Source: Atlanticothrix silvestris CENA357 (lineage in GTDB: Bacteria > Cyanobacteriota > Cyanobacteriia > Cyanobacteriales > Nostocaceae). From it: a DNA stretch of 38,631 bases. The stretch is from contig NZ_JAECZB010000029.1 in NCBI RefSeq assembly GCF_016056295.1, forward strand, positions 1-38,631. The letters run 5' to 3'. Under the pieces are notes generated by a model. That model ran no database searches. It was given only the letters and a program-made list of their open reading frames with translations, and was not told where the DNA came from. The translations under genes and the position numbers were made by a program. Shown piece after piece: positions 14,857 to 24,454 of this stretch; position 1 is the stretch's first letter, and every line of letters begins with the position of its first letter.

Positions 14857-16620
14857 TTACGGCTTAATTAAGGATTCTTGAGACTGGCGGTATTTAGCAA
14901 TTAACTTGCGTCGTTTTAGAGGCGAATAAAGCAACATGGAAAGTGCAGGTAAGCTGGTTCCGGTTAGTGTTAACAAAATCAATGGATTGAGAAAACCCGC
15001 TATTATTCCAGTTCCTACACTAGCCCCAAATCCTAATATTAGTAATATTAGTACAGTTGTAAATGAGTCTTTAGCCAAATTTATAACCCAATTCATAAGC
15101 CAAAGCACAGCCCCACTCACAGGCCAACCCACAGCCAGAAGCACAGCCAAACCCACAGCCCTACTCACAGCCCCACTCACAGTCCCACTCACAGCCAGAA
15201 GCACAGCCAAACCCACAGCCAAACTCACGGACAAACTCACAGCATGGCCCACAGAGCCTGTTCTTTTTAGTGTCCAATAACCCATCCCAGACCCACATAC
15301 AAGCAAGACAATACTAACAGATAGAATCCACTCGTATCCAAAAGCTTGTAACAACAAACTTGCACCATAAGTAATAAACCAAGTCATAGCTACAGCTACC
15401 ACCATAGCCATTAAAAATAGCCTGATTAAAGCACCATAGGGTATCTTTCGCTTTTTTTGAATCGGTAAAGCAGCCGTGTGTACCTTCACCGTTAAAGTGT
15501 GAGTTGCTGGATAAGCATTACTATGTAGTATCAGTTGACGTTTATACTGCTTATCTGCCATTAATTTGCTCGTATCTATATGAACCAAGCACACAGTACG
15601 ATTTCCAGTAAACTTAGCAGGCGTTACCCCAATCCAAGCATGATTATTTGGTACATGGGGCGGATCTTGAAGATGAGGTGCAACTTCCCATCTACCTTGT
15701 AATAAAGTATCTGATATTGGGTTTTCAACTGTGATGCTTTGGGTTTGCTTTTCTCCCAATCGGTTCGCTTTAAACTCCAGCACTGTTTCACTGAAATCAA
15801 CTCCTGCTACACGGATGACATCAAGTGGCTTAAGTGTTGCTAAAGCTGCTCTAGCATTGGCAAAACGGTTTTTTTGTAACGGTTGTATCATCTTTTCCAA
15901 CCAATCTAGAAACCGTAGACTCAAGTGAGGTAACAGATGACGAAACTTAATTAAATATGGATCATCTTGATCTTAAAATTGATCTATTTTTGTTGATTTG
16001 ATTCCTGTCAGTAAACAAATCAAAGTTATACCCAAACTGTATAAGTCTGTAGCGGCTGTTGGTTTAAACATTTGCTCTGGTGGAATAAAACCAGGAGTAC
16101 CTCTAAATACACTACTCCCCGCAACTTCCTGGCTCCCAATCCGAGCAAAACCAAAGTCAATTATATAAACCTGGAGTTGCTCATCTACCAAAATATTTTC
16201 TGGTTTGATATCCCGATGAATTACAGCAGGATTAAGACTTTGCAGATATACAAGAATTTCTAAGGCGTTGACAGCAATTTGTTTAATTTCTTCTGGTGCA
16301 AAATTAGGGGTTTGTGCGAGAGATGGAGCGTTGATATATTCTTGCACCAAACAAAAGCCATCAAATGTAGCAAAGGAAGTCAAGTAACGGGGAATACCAA
16401 GATGCTCTAGTCCTTTTAATACATCAATTTCCCTTTGATGAGCCTGAAAACCAGACCAACTTGAACCAGCTTGAGCAAAGCAAAACTGCTTTAATACTAC
16501 TTCCTTGTGATCAATATTTGATGCTAGCCAAGTAATCCTTCCTCCTTCACGATTACGTCCCAACTCTTGCAAAATTTGATAGCCGTGTTCGCTGAAGTCT
16601 GGATATGGATAGCCATTCAT
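14857..16620 (-). pseudogene. Ser/Thr kinase gene split by one in-frame stop
   Basis: Codons from 16620 encode a kinase domain: G-rich loop at 21-27, K44, HRDIKPEN from 135, DFG at 155-157 and PPEQ. It stops at TAA 15975-15973 before the last helices of the fold. The same frame continues without a break (DQDDPYLIKFRHLLPH, then the helices ending at about 15850) into a 355-residue reading with an immunoglobulin-like stretch and a multi-span membrane domain. Both parts form one normal-looking 587-codon gene with a single nonsense codon. A TTG at 15924 could restart translation. Either the gene is recently inactivated, the stop is bypassed, or the base is a sequencing error. Confidence 0.8.
15100..15262. 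repeat. 12-bp-period minisatellite encoding membrane segments
   Basis: About a dozen variants of the unit CCCACTCACAGC, with CCAAACCCACAGC and CCAGAAGCACAGC forms, run through this stretch. On the minus strand they encode tetrapeptide words such as AVSG, AVGL, AVLL and AVSR that build hydrophobic segments of the kinase-linked membrane domain. The repeat keeps the reading frame. Confidence 0.7.
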
Positions 16621-16914
16621 AATTTAAGGATAACTAATTTATGATATGCCAAATTTGCTATGTATTACGCAAATACACTTAAGGTAGCAGAGGTATTTTA
16701 ATTAATCAATATTTTTCACAAGAGTTATTTAAGTGTTTCTAATGAAAATATAGAGAGTGGGAAGATAGAGGAAGTGATCTGGACTCTATAAAGTTTCTAT
16801 TCGTACTAGTGGTTTAGTAATTTTGTCATAACATAGCCGATCGCCTCATCTGCCATTAAAATCAATTTGCTGGGATATTTAGCATTACTAAAATTTCTGG
16901 AGTTTTGTCACCCT

Positions 16915-17514
16915 GTGCTTACTTCTGCATTACCCACCATCAACGCCCTGAAACAACCCACTAGCGATGCTTGGGTAAAACAGGCGATCGCAAATTTAGA
17001 TATCATCTTACTTGACCATTCTCACTGCGAACGCAAAGCCGCAGGTGTGGCGTTAAATTTGATGTTTCGTTATCCTTCCAATACTAAGATGGTTCGGGAG
17101 TTAACTGCGATCGCCCGCGAAGAACTAGAACACTTTGAACTAGTTAATCAGTGGCTAGAACGCCGAAATATACCCCTTGCACCTTTACCACCACCTCCCT
17201 ACGGCGCTGGTTTAAGAGCTGCTGTGCGTCCTCAAGAACCCAATCGCTTTTTAGATTCTTTACTAGTTACTGGTTTAATTGAAGCTCGTAGTCACGAACG
17301 CTTAGGATTATTAGCTACACATTGTCCTGAGGCAGAATTAGCCAAATTTTATCGGGGTTTGATGGCATCAGAAGCGCGTCACTTTGGTACATACTGGGTT
17401 TTAGCAGATACTTACTTTGACAGAGAAGTTGTAATGCAACGACTCGACGAACTGGCTATAGTCGAAAGTGAGTTGCTGGTAAATTTGTATTCAGAGCCAA
17501 GAATCCATAGTTAG
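16915..17514 (+). CDS. miaE: tRNA-(2-methylthio-N6-hydroxyisopentenyl)adenosine hydroxylase MiaE
   Basis: From the GTG at 16915 the protein has 199 residues, the usual MiaE length, and starts LTSALPTI as I would expect for cyanobacterial members. A TTG at 16867 would add 16 unrelated residues. Ferritin-like diiron ligands are visible: E39 in HCERKAAG, E70/H73 in REELEHF, E123 in IEARSHER, and E153/H156 in SEARHFG. The enzyme hydroxylates the isopentenyl group of ms2i6A37 in tRNAs reading UNN codons, using oxygen. The VOC gene starts 19 bp downstream on the same strand. Confidence 0.9.
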   Translation: MLTSALPTINALKQPTSDAWVKQAIANLDIILLDHSHCERKAAGVALNLMFRYPSNTKMVRELTAIAREELEHFELVNQWLERRNIPLAPLPPPPYGAGLRAAVRPQEPNRFLDSLLVTGLIEARSHERLGLLATHCPEAELAKFYRGLMASEARHFGTYWVLADTYFDREVVMQRLDELAIVESELLVNLYSEPRIHS

Positions 17515-17532
17515 TAGAATTACGTAAGAGAT

Positions 17533-17940
17533 ATGATACTTCAGTTAACACACATCAGGTTGCTAGTCTCCAACTTCAAAGATTGTTTTCTGTTTTACCG
17601 CGATGTGCTGGGATTTGGTATTGATTGGGGCGACGAAAATAGCTGGTACGCCGAGTTGCACACCGGAGAAAATATCAAGTTAGCTTTGTTTAGAAAAGAG
17701 TTAATGGCTGAAGCAGTTCCCAGTGCTTATCAACCTTCAGCTATCGAATGTCATAACAAAGTAGCCTTAGTTTTTGCAGTGGATAACGTGGATGAACTGT
17801 ATCAATACCTTAAAGAAAATAATGTGACAATTGTGACTCAACCTCAAAATCGTCCAGCATGGGGATTAAGAACAGTACATTTCCGAGATCCTGATGGTAA
17901 TTTAATTGAATTTTTTAGCAATCTCGAAACTGTAAATTAA
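17533..17940 (+). CDS. VOC (glyoxalase/bleomycin-resistance/dioxygenase) superfamily protein
   Basis: The 135-residue protein has two beta-alpha-beta-beta-beta modules. The first begins LTHIRLLVSNFKDCFLFYRDVLGF, with a metal-ligand-like H7. The second ends VHFRDPDGNLIEFFSNL, with the C-terminal Glu ligand. The length is typical of single-domain glyoxalase-like proteins. Substrates in this superfamily range from methylglyoxal adducts to antibiotics and cannot be told apart here. It is probably cotranscribed with miaE and the gene that follows at 17961. Confidence 0.85.
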   Translation: MILQLTHIRLLVSNFKDCFLFYRDVLGFGIDWGDENSWYAELHTGENIKLALFRKELMAEAVPSAYQPSAIECHNKVALVFAVDNVDELYQYLKENNVTIVTQPQNRPAWGLRTVHFRDPDGNLIEFFSNLETVN

Positions 17941-17960
17941 ACCATCTACCAACCTAATTC

Positions 17961-18911
17961 ATGATCGATGAGTACGAAAGAGTCGATAATGATTCACCGT
18001 GGAAAGAAATCTTAGAAGCTTACTTTCCTCAAGCCATGCAGTTTTTCTTTCCTCAAACTGCTGCACTCATAAATTGGGAACGTCCCCATGAATTTCTCGA
18101 TAAAGAATTTCAACAAATAGCCCGCGATGCTGAACAAGGAAGAAGATATGCAGATAAATTGGTTAAAGTTTGGCAAATTCAAGGACAAGAAATTTGGCTA
18201 TTAATTCATGTTGAAATTCAGGCTAAACCGGAAGAAATTTTTGCAGAGAGAATGTTTTCTTACAACCTGCGGATTTTTGACAGATTTGCGAAACCAGCCA
18301 TTAGTTTAGCGATTTTGTGCGATACACACCTGACATGGCGACCAAATCAATACAGTTATAATTATCCCGATACCAAACTTCATTTTGAATTTGGAACTGT
18401 CAAACTGTTGGATTATCAAAACCGTTGGACAGAATTAGAGGAAAGCGACAATCCTTTTGCTACGGTTGTGATGGCACATTTAAAAACACAGCAGACTATT
18501 AAAAAGCCAGGAGAACGCAAAACTTGGAAATTTAGCTTAATTCGCCGATTGTACGAATTAGGTTTGTTAGAAAAAGATATTCGTAACCTTTACCGCTTCG
18601 TTGATTGGGTTATGATTTTACCAAAAGCATTAGAAGCAGAGTTTTGGCAAGATTTTAAGGAGTTGGAGCAGGAGCGTACAATGAGCTATATTACTACAGG
18701 CGAGCGCATAGGCTACGAACGCGGACAGCAGGAACTAGTTCTACGGCAACTACAAAGACGAGTAGGAGAGCTGCCGCAAGAGGTTACAAAGCAAGTACAG
18801 GCTCTTTCACGGGAAGACTTAGAAGCACTTGGCGAAGCTCTATTAGATTTTGCAGCAATGAGTGATTTGCTAAATTGGCTACAAGCACATCTCAATGAAA
18901 CTGAAAATTAG
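17961..18911 (+). CDS. Rpn family PD-(D/E)XK nuclease-like protein with DUF4351 tail
   Basis: The 316-residue product has the Rpn/transposase_31-like fold. The E-x-K core lies in WLLIHVEIQAKPEEIFAERMF (about 80-100), followed by FDRFAKPAISLAIL and a conserved ATVVMAHLKTQ helix. A basic helical linker leads to a C-terminal DUF4351 domain (about 255-310, LQRRVGELPQEVTKQVQALSREDLEALGEALLDF). Such proteins are abundant in cyanobacteria and are related to RpnA recombination-promoting nucleases. It appears intact, without inverted repeats, so it is a resident gene and not a current insertion. Confidence 0.85.
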   Translation: MIDEYERVDNDSPWKEILEAYFPQAMQFFFPQTAALINWERPHEFLDKEFQQIARDAEQGRRYADKLVKVWQIQGQEIWLLIHVEIQAKPEEIFAERMFSYNLRIFDRFAKPAISLAILCDTHLTWRPNQYSYNYPDTKLHFEFGTVKLLDYQNRWTELEESDNPFATVVMAHLKTQQTIKKPGERKTWKFSLIRRLYELGLLEKDIRNLYRFVDWVMILPKALEAEFWQDFKELEQERTMSYITTGERIGYERGQQELVLRQLQRRVGELPQEVTKQVQALSREDLEALGEALLDFAAMSDLLNWLQAHLNETEN

Positions 18912-18989
18912 CGATGTCTGACAACAAAAAGCAGAGCTTATATGCACTTATGAACCAATACCATTCAGTTAAGCAAAAAAGCCTCATGT

Positions 18990-19011
18990 AGAGATGCGAC
19001 TTATCGCGTCT
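18990..19011. repeat. Decayed GCGA/TCGC palindromic repeat between convergent genes
   Basis: AGAGATGCGA (18990-18999) and TCGCGTCT (19004-19011) form an imperfect palindrome. It resembles the GTAGAGACGCGATT-type dispersed repeats of cyanobacteria. It sits between the convergent ends of the genes at 18911 and 19033 and may help terminate either. Confidence 0.45.
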
Positions 19012-19032
19012 GATAAGACTATTTTGTGAAAG

Positions 19033-20637
19033 TTATTTTTTAAGTAAACGCTGGCGCATACGACTCACAAAAATATTCACCTCTGGTATTTTCATCAGTG
19101 CAACGATCGCAGCAAATACTAAAATTCCTACTAAACCAGATACGCACAATTGCAAAAGTTGAATTAGTAAACCTTTTGTACCTAGCAACTGCTGACAACC
19201 AACCAAAGTAGCAAAGCTAGCTACCCCAGCGACAACGCTACCAGCCATCAAACCTAAAATCGGTACACTCCACTCACGCCAAGGTAAGCCATTGAGTTTG
19301 CGATCAAGTAACCATAACAGCATTAACATTGAACTACAATTAACACCTACCGTTGCTAACACCAAACCAGGAGCGCCAAAAGGTTGCACAAAAAACCAAT
19401 CTAATACGACGTTGAGGAAAATGTTAAAAGTACTAATACGAAAAGGTGTTTGTCCATCGCCTAAAGCATAAAATACCCGCACCAAGACATCACGCCCTAA
19501 GTAGGCAAACATGCCAATACCGTAAGCAATTAACAACGAAGATACTAATTGTGTAGCTTCTTGCTTAAAAGCACCACGCTCATACACTACCTGGACAATT
19601 GGTACAGATAAAGCAACCATCAGCGCCCCTAAAGGTAGCATGGTGACAGCAGTGAGGAGTAATCCTTGGCGAATGCGTAATTTTAAGTCTGGCCAATTTT
19701 CTGGCTCAGAAAGTTTGGCAAACATCGGTAATAGGGGCAGCAAAATAATATTAGAAATTATCCCTAAAGGAGTCTGCACTAACAGATTGGCATAGTTAAA
19801 ACCAGCAGCAGCGCCAGGAATTGGACTAGCAAAGTAGAGGTCTGTAGCGACGTTAATTGGCATCATCCCCGAAGAAATTGTGGCCGGAGTCATGATTCTA
19901 ATTACTTCTTGAACTGCGGGAGATTTAAAATTAAATCGTAGCCGTAATGTACCAAGTCCTAAGCGCCACTGGACAATTAGCTGCACCAACCATTGGAGAA
20001 TTGCTCCTGCTAAAGTTCCCCAAGCTAACACCATGCCACCGATGAAAGCGTATTCTGGTTTGATAATATCTTTACCTAGTTGTCCAGTTAAAATAGCAAT
20101 ACCTGCAACAACGGTAATACTGGATAATAAGGGACTAATAGAAAGTAACCAATATTGATTAGCTGCATTGAGAGTGCCAAAGCCAATGCCAATTAATCCG
20201 GCAAATAAAGCCATTGGTGCCATAATTCGCAGCTGTTGAATAGCGATCGCCCTGGTTGTTGGTTCTAAACCATAACCGACAATATCAACGATCGCATCTG
20301 CAAAGAAAATCTGAGCAAATGTCACCACTAATAGCAATGCACCTACTAGTGTTGTCACCGTTTCTACTAAGGGAGCAGATTCTTGTTGCTTGCGCTTGGC
20401 TAAAACGCTAACGATCGCACTGTGTAATGGCCCATTTACACCACCCAATAAGATTAATAAAAAACCAGGAATAATATAGGCATAACTATAAGCAGTAGCA
20501 GCAGCACCGACACCAAAAGCAGCTGCGATCGCTTGCTGCCTTACCAAACCAAATACTTTACTAATTAATGTGGCTGCGGCAACAATGCCAGCAATACCAG
20601 CGAACGAACGAGAGGGTTTTGGATTTTCTTGTGTCAC
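19033..20637 (-). CDS. murJ: Lipid II flippase MurJ
   Basis: The 534-residue polytopic membrane protein has the MurJ/MviN layout with about 14 transmembrane segments. Family marks are the N-terminal GLVRQQAIAAAFGVGAAATAY, the arginine-containing loops of the central cavity (VVYERGAF; LGRDVLVRVFYALGDGQTPF) and the basic C-terminus. MurJ flips the peptidoglycan precursor lipid II across the cytoplasmic membrane. The ATG at 20637 gives the full normal length. Its neighbours are unrelated, and it is convergent with the Rpn gene. Confidence 0.93.
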   Translation of the reverse strand: MTQENPKPSRSFAGIAGIVAAATLISKVFGLVRQQAIAAAFGVGAAATAYSYAYIIPGFLLILLGGVNGPLHSAIVSVLAKRKQQESAPLVETVTTLVGALLLVVTFAQIFFADAIVDIVGYGLEPTTRAIAIQQLRIMAPMALFAGLIGIGFGTLNAANQYWLLSISPLLSSITVVAGIAILTGQLGKDIIKPEYAFIGGMVLAWGTLAGAILQWLVQLIVQWRLGLGTLRLRFNFKSPAVQEVIRIMTPATISSGMMPINVATDLYFASPIPGAAAGFNYANLLVQTPLGIISNIILLPLLPMFAKLSEPENWPDLKLRIRQGLLLTAVTMLPLGALMVALSVPIVQVVYERGAFKQEATQLVSSLLIAYGIGMFAYLGRDVLVRVFYALGDGQTPFRISTFNIFLNVVLDWFFVQPFGAPGLVLATVGVNCSSMLMLLWLLDRKLNGLPWREWSVPILGLMAGSVVAGVASFATLVGCQQLLGTKGLLIQLLQLCVSGLVGILVFAAIVALMKIPEVNIFVSRMRQRLLKK

Positions 20638-20778
20638 AAATATCTAGTAGGGAATAGGGAATAGCTATGATACCTGACAATTCTTGCACAGTGTATATCT
20701 GTTGAACATTTAACCTGAATATTGCAGTCTGTCAGGCAAATTTTGAAAAATTACCCTAGCCCCTAGCCCCTAATTCCA

Positions 20779-23355
20779 TTAATCTTTATTAATCAAACTA
20801 GCGATCGCTTTAATCAATACTTCTGGGTCTACAGGTTTGGATACATGCAGTTGAAATCCTGCTGCTAGCGCTTGCTGTTGATTAATTTCTCCAGCATAAG
20901 CTGTCAGGGCGATCGCTGGTAGATTGCCTCCCTGTTGGGGCGATCGTTGTCTCACTTGACGCATGAGCATATAACCGTCTACTTCTGGCATCCCAATATC
21001 ACTAATCAAAATGTCTGGTAGCGATTGCGACAAATATTCTAGTGCTTCTTTAGCTGATGTTACGGTATTTACTTCTACACCATACTCTTGCAAAATAAAA
21101 GATACTAAGTCTCGGATATCTGGTTCATCATCTACTACCAGAATTTTAGTGTGTTTCAAAAGCAGAGGATGAGGTGTAGGCAAGGGTTTATTATCCTCAT
21201 TTTTAATTTGTTCACTTCTGACTAAAAGTGGCAACCTAACGGTGAAAGTAGCACCTAATCCTTCTCCTGGGCTTTGGGCTTTCACTGTTCCCCCATGTAG
21301 TTCTACAACTTGACGGACGATCGCCAATCCTAATCCTAGCCCACCAAATTTACGAGTAGTTGTACCATCAGCCTGACGGAAATAATCGAATACATAAGGC
21401 AAAAATGCCGCCGTAATTCCCTTACCTGTATCACTGACCTGAATTTGAGCTTGGAAATCAACCTCAGCCAGTTTAATTTCTACCCGTCCTCCAGGTGGTG
21501 TAAATTTGACTGCATTAGATAGCAAATTCCAAACGACTTGTTGCAGGCGATTGGGATCGCCCATAACTTGCCCTAATGCTGGATCAAGTATGGTCTGAAT
21601 TTGAATTGATTTGGCTTCTGCTGCGAGTCGCACTGTCTCTAGTGACCCTTCCACTACCATTGCTAGGCCTACTGGACAAACATTTAGACTCAATTTTCCT
21701 TGCAGGATGCGAGATACATCTAATAAATCTTCAATTAATTGAGTTTGTAATTTGGCATTACGTTCAATAGTTTCTAAGGCGCGGTCAGTAGTGGCGGGAT
21801 CAAATTTGCGAGATCGTAGCAACTTTGACCAGCCCATAATAGGGTTGAGTGGGGTTCGCAGTTCATGGGAGAGAACCGCCAAAAATTCATCTTTAATGCG
21901 GTTAGCGGCTTCTGCCTCTTGACGGGCTGCACGTTCTGCTTGGAATAAGCGATCGCGCTCTTTTTCGGTATGTTTGCGCTCGGTAATATCTAGTACACAA
22001 GCGACTCCATTTTTTTGAGAGTCATTCAGTAGCGCAACTCCTAAAACAACTGATACTTGCTGACCATTACGGTGGATATACTCTTTTTCATAAATTCGAG
22101 AGACTCCAGTTGCTTGCGCCTCTTTAATCGCGCGATCGTCTAAATGCTGATATTCAACAGGAGTTAATTCTCGCCAATCAATTTTACCCAAGGCCGTAAA
22201 TTCATCACGAGTGTAGCCCACCAGTTGTAAGTAAGCGTCATTGGCATCAGTGATGAAGCCATCTACATTCCAAAAAGCTATCCCTACAAGGTTAGATTCA
22301 AACAAGCGCCGAAATCGAGCTTCACTGTTGCGTAAGGACTGCTCAGCCCGTTTATGTCCTGTAATATCGCGTGAGACAGTGATCACGCCCTCAATTTGTC
22401 CTAAATTTCGTAAAGGAGTGAGGATATATTCATAGAAATGCACCCCATCTGCTGATATGTACTCACATTCATCCTTAATTGGTTGGCCAGTCGCCATGAC
22501 AGTTTGGCGTTGATTATCTACTCTATCTACAATGTTGGCGGATAAATCCAATTCTTGGACAGTTTTGCCGATAACATCTTCAGGTTTGAAACCTAATACA
22601 GCAGCTCCACCATAACTGACGTACTGATAGCGGCCGATGCGATCAAAGATAAAAATGTGATCTACAGATGCTGAAAGGATGGCATTTAAGATATTTGCTT
22701 GTTCTTGAACTTGAGTTGTCAGCTTGCGATTACTATCTTCTGAGAGTTTGTGGCTAGTAATATCCATACAAACCCCAATCATCCGTACTGCTTGGTTTTG
22801 CTCATCATAGAGAAATTTTCCCTTAGCGAAAATCCAATGGACACTCTTATCTGGCCAAATAACACGAAATTCATCTCTGTACTCGGTTTTTTCTTCTAAT
22901 GTATGGGTGATAACTTGCATGACAGATTGGCTGTCTTCTGGATGAATGCAACTCAGAAAAGCTTCATAATTGCCAGCAAAACTGCCTGGAACCAAGCCAA
23001 ATAGTAGTTGATGAATTTCCGACCAGATCAATTTATTAGTGATAATATTCCAGTCCCAAAAGCCCATTTGGGCAGCATCTAGTGCTAGCCTTAGCCGTTC
23101 TTCACTTTCCCTTAGAGCAATTTCTACATCCTGACATGTGCCTTGCTCAAGATGCCATTCAATGGCACGCCCAGCAACTTGAATCTGAGGATTTTTATCT
23201 ATGTTTGCTAATTTTGCATCTAGGTCTATTAGTTGTTGCTCCAGTGCTGCTTGCTTTTGTTGATACTGTATTTCTGATTGTTCTAGGTCAGTAATACGCT
23301 GTCGTAGAGCTGCTAATTCATCAAGTTCACAGTTAGGTTTATCAACGTCTGACAT
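20779..23355 (-). CDS. Hybrid sensor histidine kinase with three PAS domains
   Basis: The 858-residue protein starts with a coiled coil (about 10-55). PAS domains follow at about 85-205, 220-335 and 345-460, each ending in a DITxxK-type linker. HisKA comes next with the phosphoacceptor His in LSHELRTPLNPIMGW (about 497). The HATPase_c domain (N box LLSNAVKF, then DTGKGI and GGLGLGLAIV) spans about 600-715, and the receiver domain starts at KILVVDDEPDIRD (about 738) with the phosphorylatable Asp in LISDIGMPE. No membrane segment is seen, so it is cytoplasmic. The signal is unknown; no separate response regulator is adjacent. Confidence 0.92.
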   Translation of the reverse strand: MSDVDKPNCELDELAALRQRITDLEQSEIQYQQKQAALEQQLIDLDAKLANIDKNPQIQVAGRAIEWHLEQGTCQDVEIALRESEERLRLALDAAQMGFWDWNIITNKLIWSEIHQLLFGLVPGSFAGNYEAFLSCIHPEDSQSVMQVITHTLEEKTEYRDEFRVIWPDKSVHWIFAKGKFLYDEQNQAVRMIGVCMDITSHKLSEDSNRKLTTQVQEQANILNAILSASVDHIFIFDRIGRYQYVSYGGAAVLGFKPEDVIGKTVQELDLSANIVDRVDNQRQTVMATGQPIKDECEYISADGVHFYEYILTPLRNLGQIEGVITVSRDITGHKRAEQSLRNSEARFRRLFESNLVGIAFWNVDGFITDANDAYLQLVGYTRDEFTALGKIDWRELTPVEYQHLDDRAIKEAQATGVSRIYEKEYIHRNGQQVSVVLGVALLNDSQKNGVACVLDITERKHTEKERDRLFQAERAARQEAEAANRIKDEFLAVLSHELRTPLNPIMGWSKLLRSRKFDPATTDRALETIERNAKLQTQLIEDLLDVSRILQGKLSLNVCPVGLAMVVEGSLETVRLAAEAKSIQIQTILDPALGQVMGDPNRLQQVVWNLLSNAVKFTPPGGRVEIKLAEVDFQAQIQVSDTGKGITAAFLPYVFDYFRQADGTTTRKFGGLGLGLAIVRQVVELHGGTVKAQSPGEGLGATFTVRLPLLVRSEQIKNEDNKPLPTPHPLLLKHTKILVVDDEPDIRDLVSFILQEYGVEVNTVTSAKEALEYLSQSLPDILISDIGMPEVDGYMLMRQVRQRSPQQGGNLPAIALTAYAGEINQQQALAAGFQLHVSKPVDPEVLIKAIASLINKD

Positions 23356-23422
23356 CTGGAAAACAACTCACAATAAACAATACCAACTTGAATTGTATGC
23401 ACCTCATAGATCTGATTGAGTA

Positions 23423-23446
23423 TGAATTTTTTCCTCAAAAAATTCA
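23423..23446. promoter_or_regulatory. Perfect 10-bp hairpin upstream of the hybrid kinase
   Basis: TGAATTTTTT and AAAAAATTCA flank a CCTC loop, 68 bp upstream of the kinase start. It is A/T-run rich on both strands, so it could be a bidirectional terminator between the rhomboid-like and kinase genes or an attenuator in the kinase leader. Confidence 0.4.
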
Positions 23447-23556
23447 ATCCCTCGCAAGGTACATAAGAGTTTCAGCCTAAAGGCAGATATTTATCATCAT
23501 AGCGATGTCTCCAGACGCAACGCCATAGATCTAAGCTTTTAGTTTAGTGAACAACA

Positions 23557-23589
23557 AGATCCCCGACTTCTTAAAGAAGTCGGGGATCT
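23557..23589. repeat. Dispersed hairpin repeat AGATCCCCGACTTCTT, copy 2
   Basis: The same 33-bp palindrome as at 14818-14850, differing only at the centre (TAA against TGA). It lies 15 bp after the stop of the rhomboid-like gene, the same position relative to a minus-strand gene end as copy 1. Confidence 0.75.
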
Positions 23590-23604
23590 GAAATTCGTAT
23601 TTTT

Positions 23605-24303
23605 TCATTTCTTAAGTCGCATGAAAGCCCCACCCATGAATAGTCCTACTACCTGCGACCAGTAGAACATACTAGATGAATTCACCCCAGACGGGGGAAT
23701 GTTTAAACTACCAATACCGTAAAATAATTGTTGCATAAACCACCAAAATAAATAAACAAAGGCTGGAACTTCAATAGGGACATACACAATTAATAAAGGT
23801 AAAATTGTGTCAATTTTGGCTTTCGGGAACTTCATAATATAAGCTCCTAAAATAGCTGCGATCGCCCCATTTGCACCAATTAATGGTAATGTCAAATTCG
23901 GCTCGGCTAAAATTTGTGCTATCCCAGTTAAAATCCCAGCCGTTATATAAAATCCTAAATAGCGTCCATGCCCCAGAATGTTTTCTACAGTTTTACCAAA
24001 AACCCACAAAAAAAGCAGATTTCCTAAAATTTGGCTAAAACTGCCATGCAAAAACATTCCTAAAATTAGTGAAGCCGAACGCCAAATCACAACTATCCAA
24101 GCTGCGGGATTAAATAATAGTGCATTTGTAATTGCCCCACTTATTTGGGCTGGAATGACTCCCCAAGTATTGACAAAATAGCCTAATTCCCCACTAAATT
24201 CTAGTTTTAGTTCCCATAAAAACATGGGAATATTAATGCCAATCAGCCAATAATTAATAATTGGTTTACTACGGCTGCGAATGCGATCGCTAATAGGAAT
24301 CAT
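23605..24303 (-). CDS. Rhomboid-fold membrane protein lacking the catalytic residues (pseudoprotease)
   Basis: The 232-residue protein has six hydrophobic segments and rhomboid landmarks: H86 and N95 in the second helix region, LLFLWVFGKTVE, and the GxxG helix end. The catalytic GASGA is GANGA, with N145 in place of Ser. The His of the dyad is Q217 in WSQVVG, and the oxyanion-region His is Q91. It therefore cannot use the serine-protease mechanism. The intact reading frame suggests a maintained non-proteolytic role, such as binding membrane clients, as proposed for iRhoms and derlins. It diverges from the TPR kinase at 24455, and a heptamer repeat lies between. Confidence 0.8.
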   Translation of the reverse strand: MIPISDRIRSRSKPIINYWLIGINIPMFLWELKLEFSGELGYFVNTWGVIPAQISGAITNALLFNPAAWIVVIWRSASLILGMFLHGSFSQILGNLLFLWVFGKTVENILGHGRYLGFYITAGILTGIAQILAEPNLTLPLIGANGAIAAILGAYIMKFPKAKIDTILPLLIVYVPIEVPAFVYLFWWFMQQLFYGIGSLNIPPSGVNSSSMFYWSQVVGLFMGGAFMRLKK

Positions 24304-24304
24304 T

Positions 24305-24346
24305 GTTAGTTGTTAGTGGTCAGTTGTCAGTTGTCAGTTGTTAGTA
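24305..24346. repeat. Heptamer tandem repeat (GTCAGTT/GTTAGTT, six units)
   Basis: Six 7-bp units (GTTAGTT, GTTAGTG, three GTCAGTT, GTTAGTA) run without interruption between the divergent rhomboid-like and kinase genes. This is the STRR type of short tandem repeat common in heterocystous cyanobacteria. Confidence 0.8.
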
Positions 24347-24454
24347 GTGTTTTTTCTCCTTGTTCCCTGCCCTCTGCCTCCTCACTCCCCACACTCACTG
24401 CTAACCTGTGGCAAGATTGGAATCAGACACAACGCGTTCAACTAGGCAACCGAG

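Noticed and set aside
17961-18911. Rpn/DUF4351 gene as an active transposon
   Set aside because: No terminal repeats or target duplications are visible; these genes are normally resident in cyanobacterial chromosomes.
24305-24346. Tandem heptamers as CRISPR or phase-variation tract
   Set aside because: The repeat has no spacers and is intergenic; it matches the common cyanobacterial STRR type.
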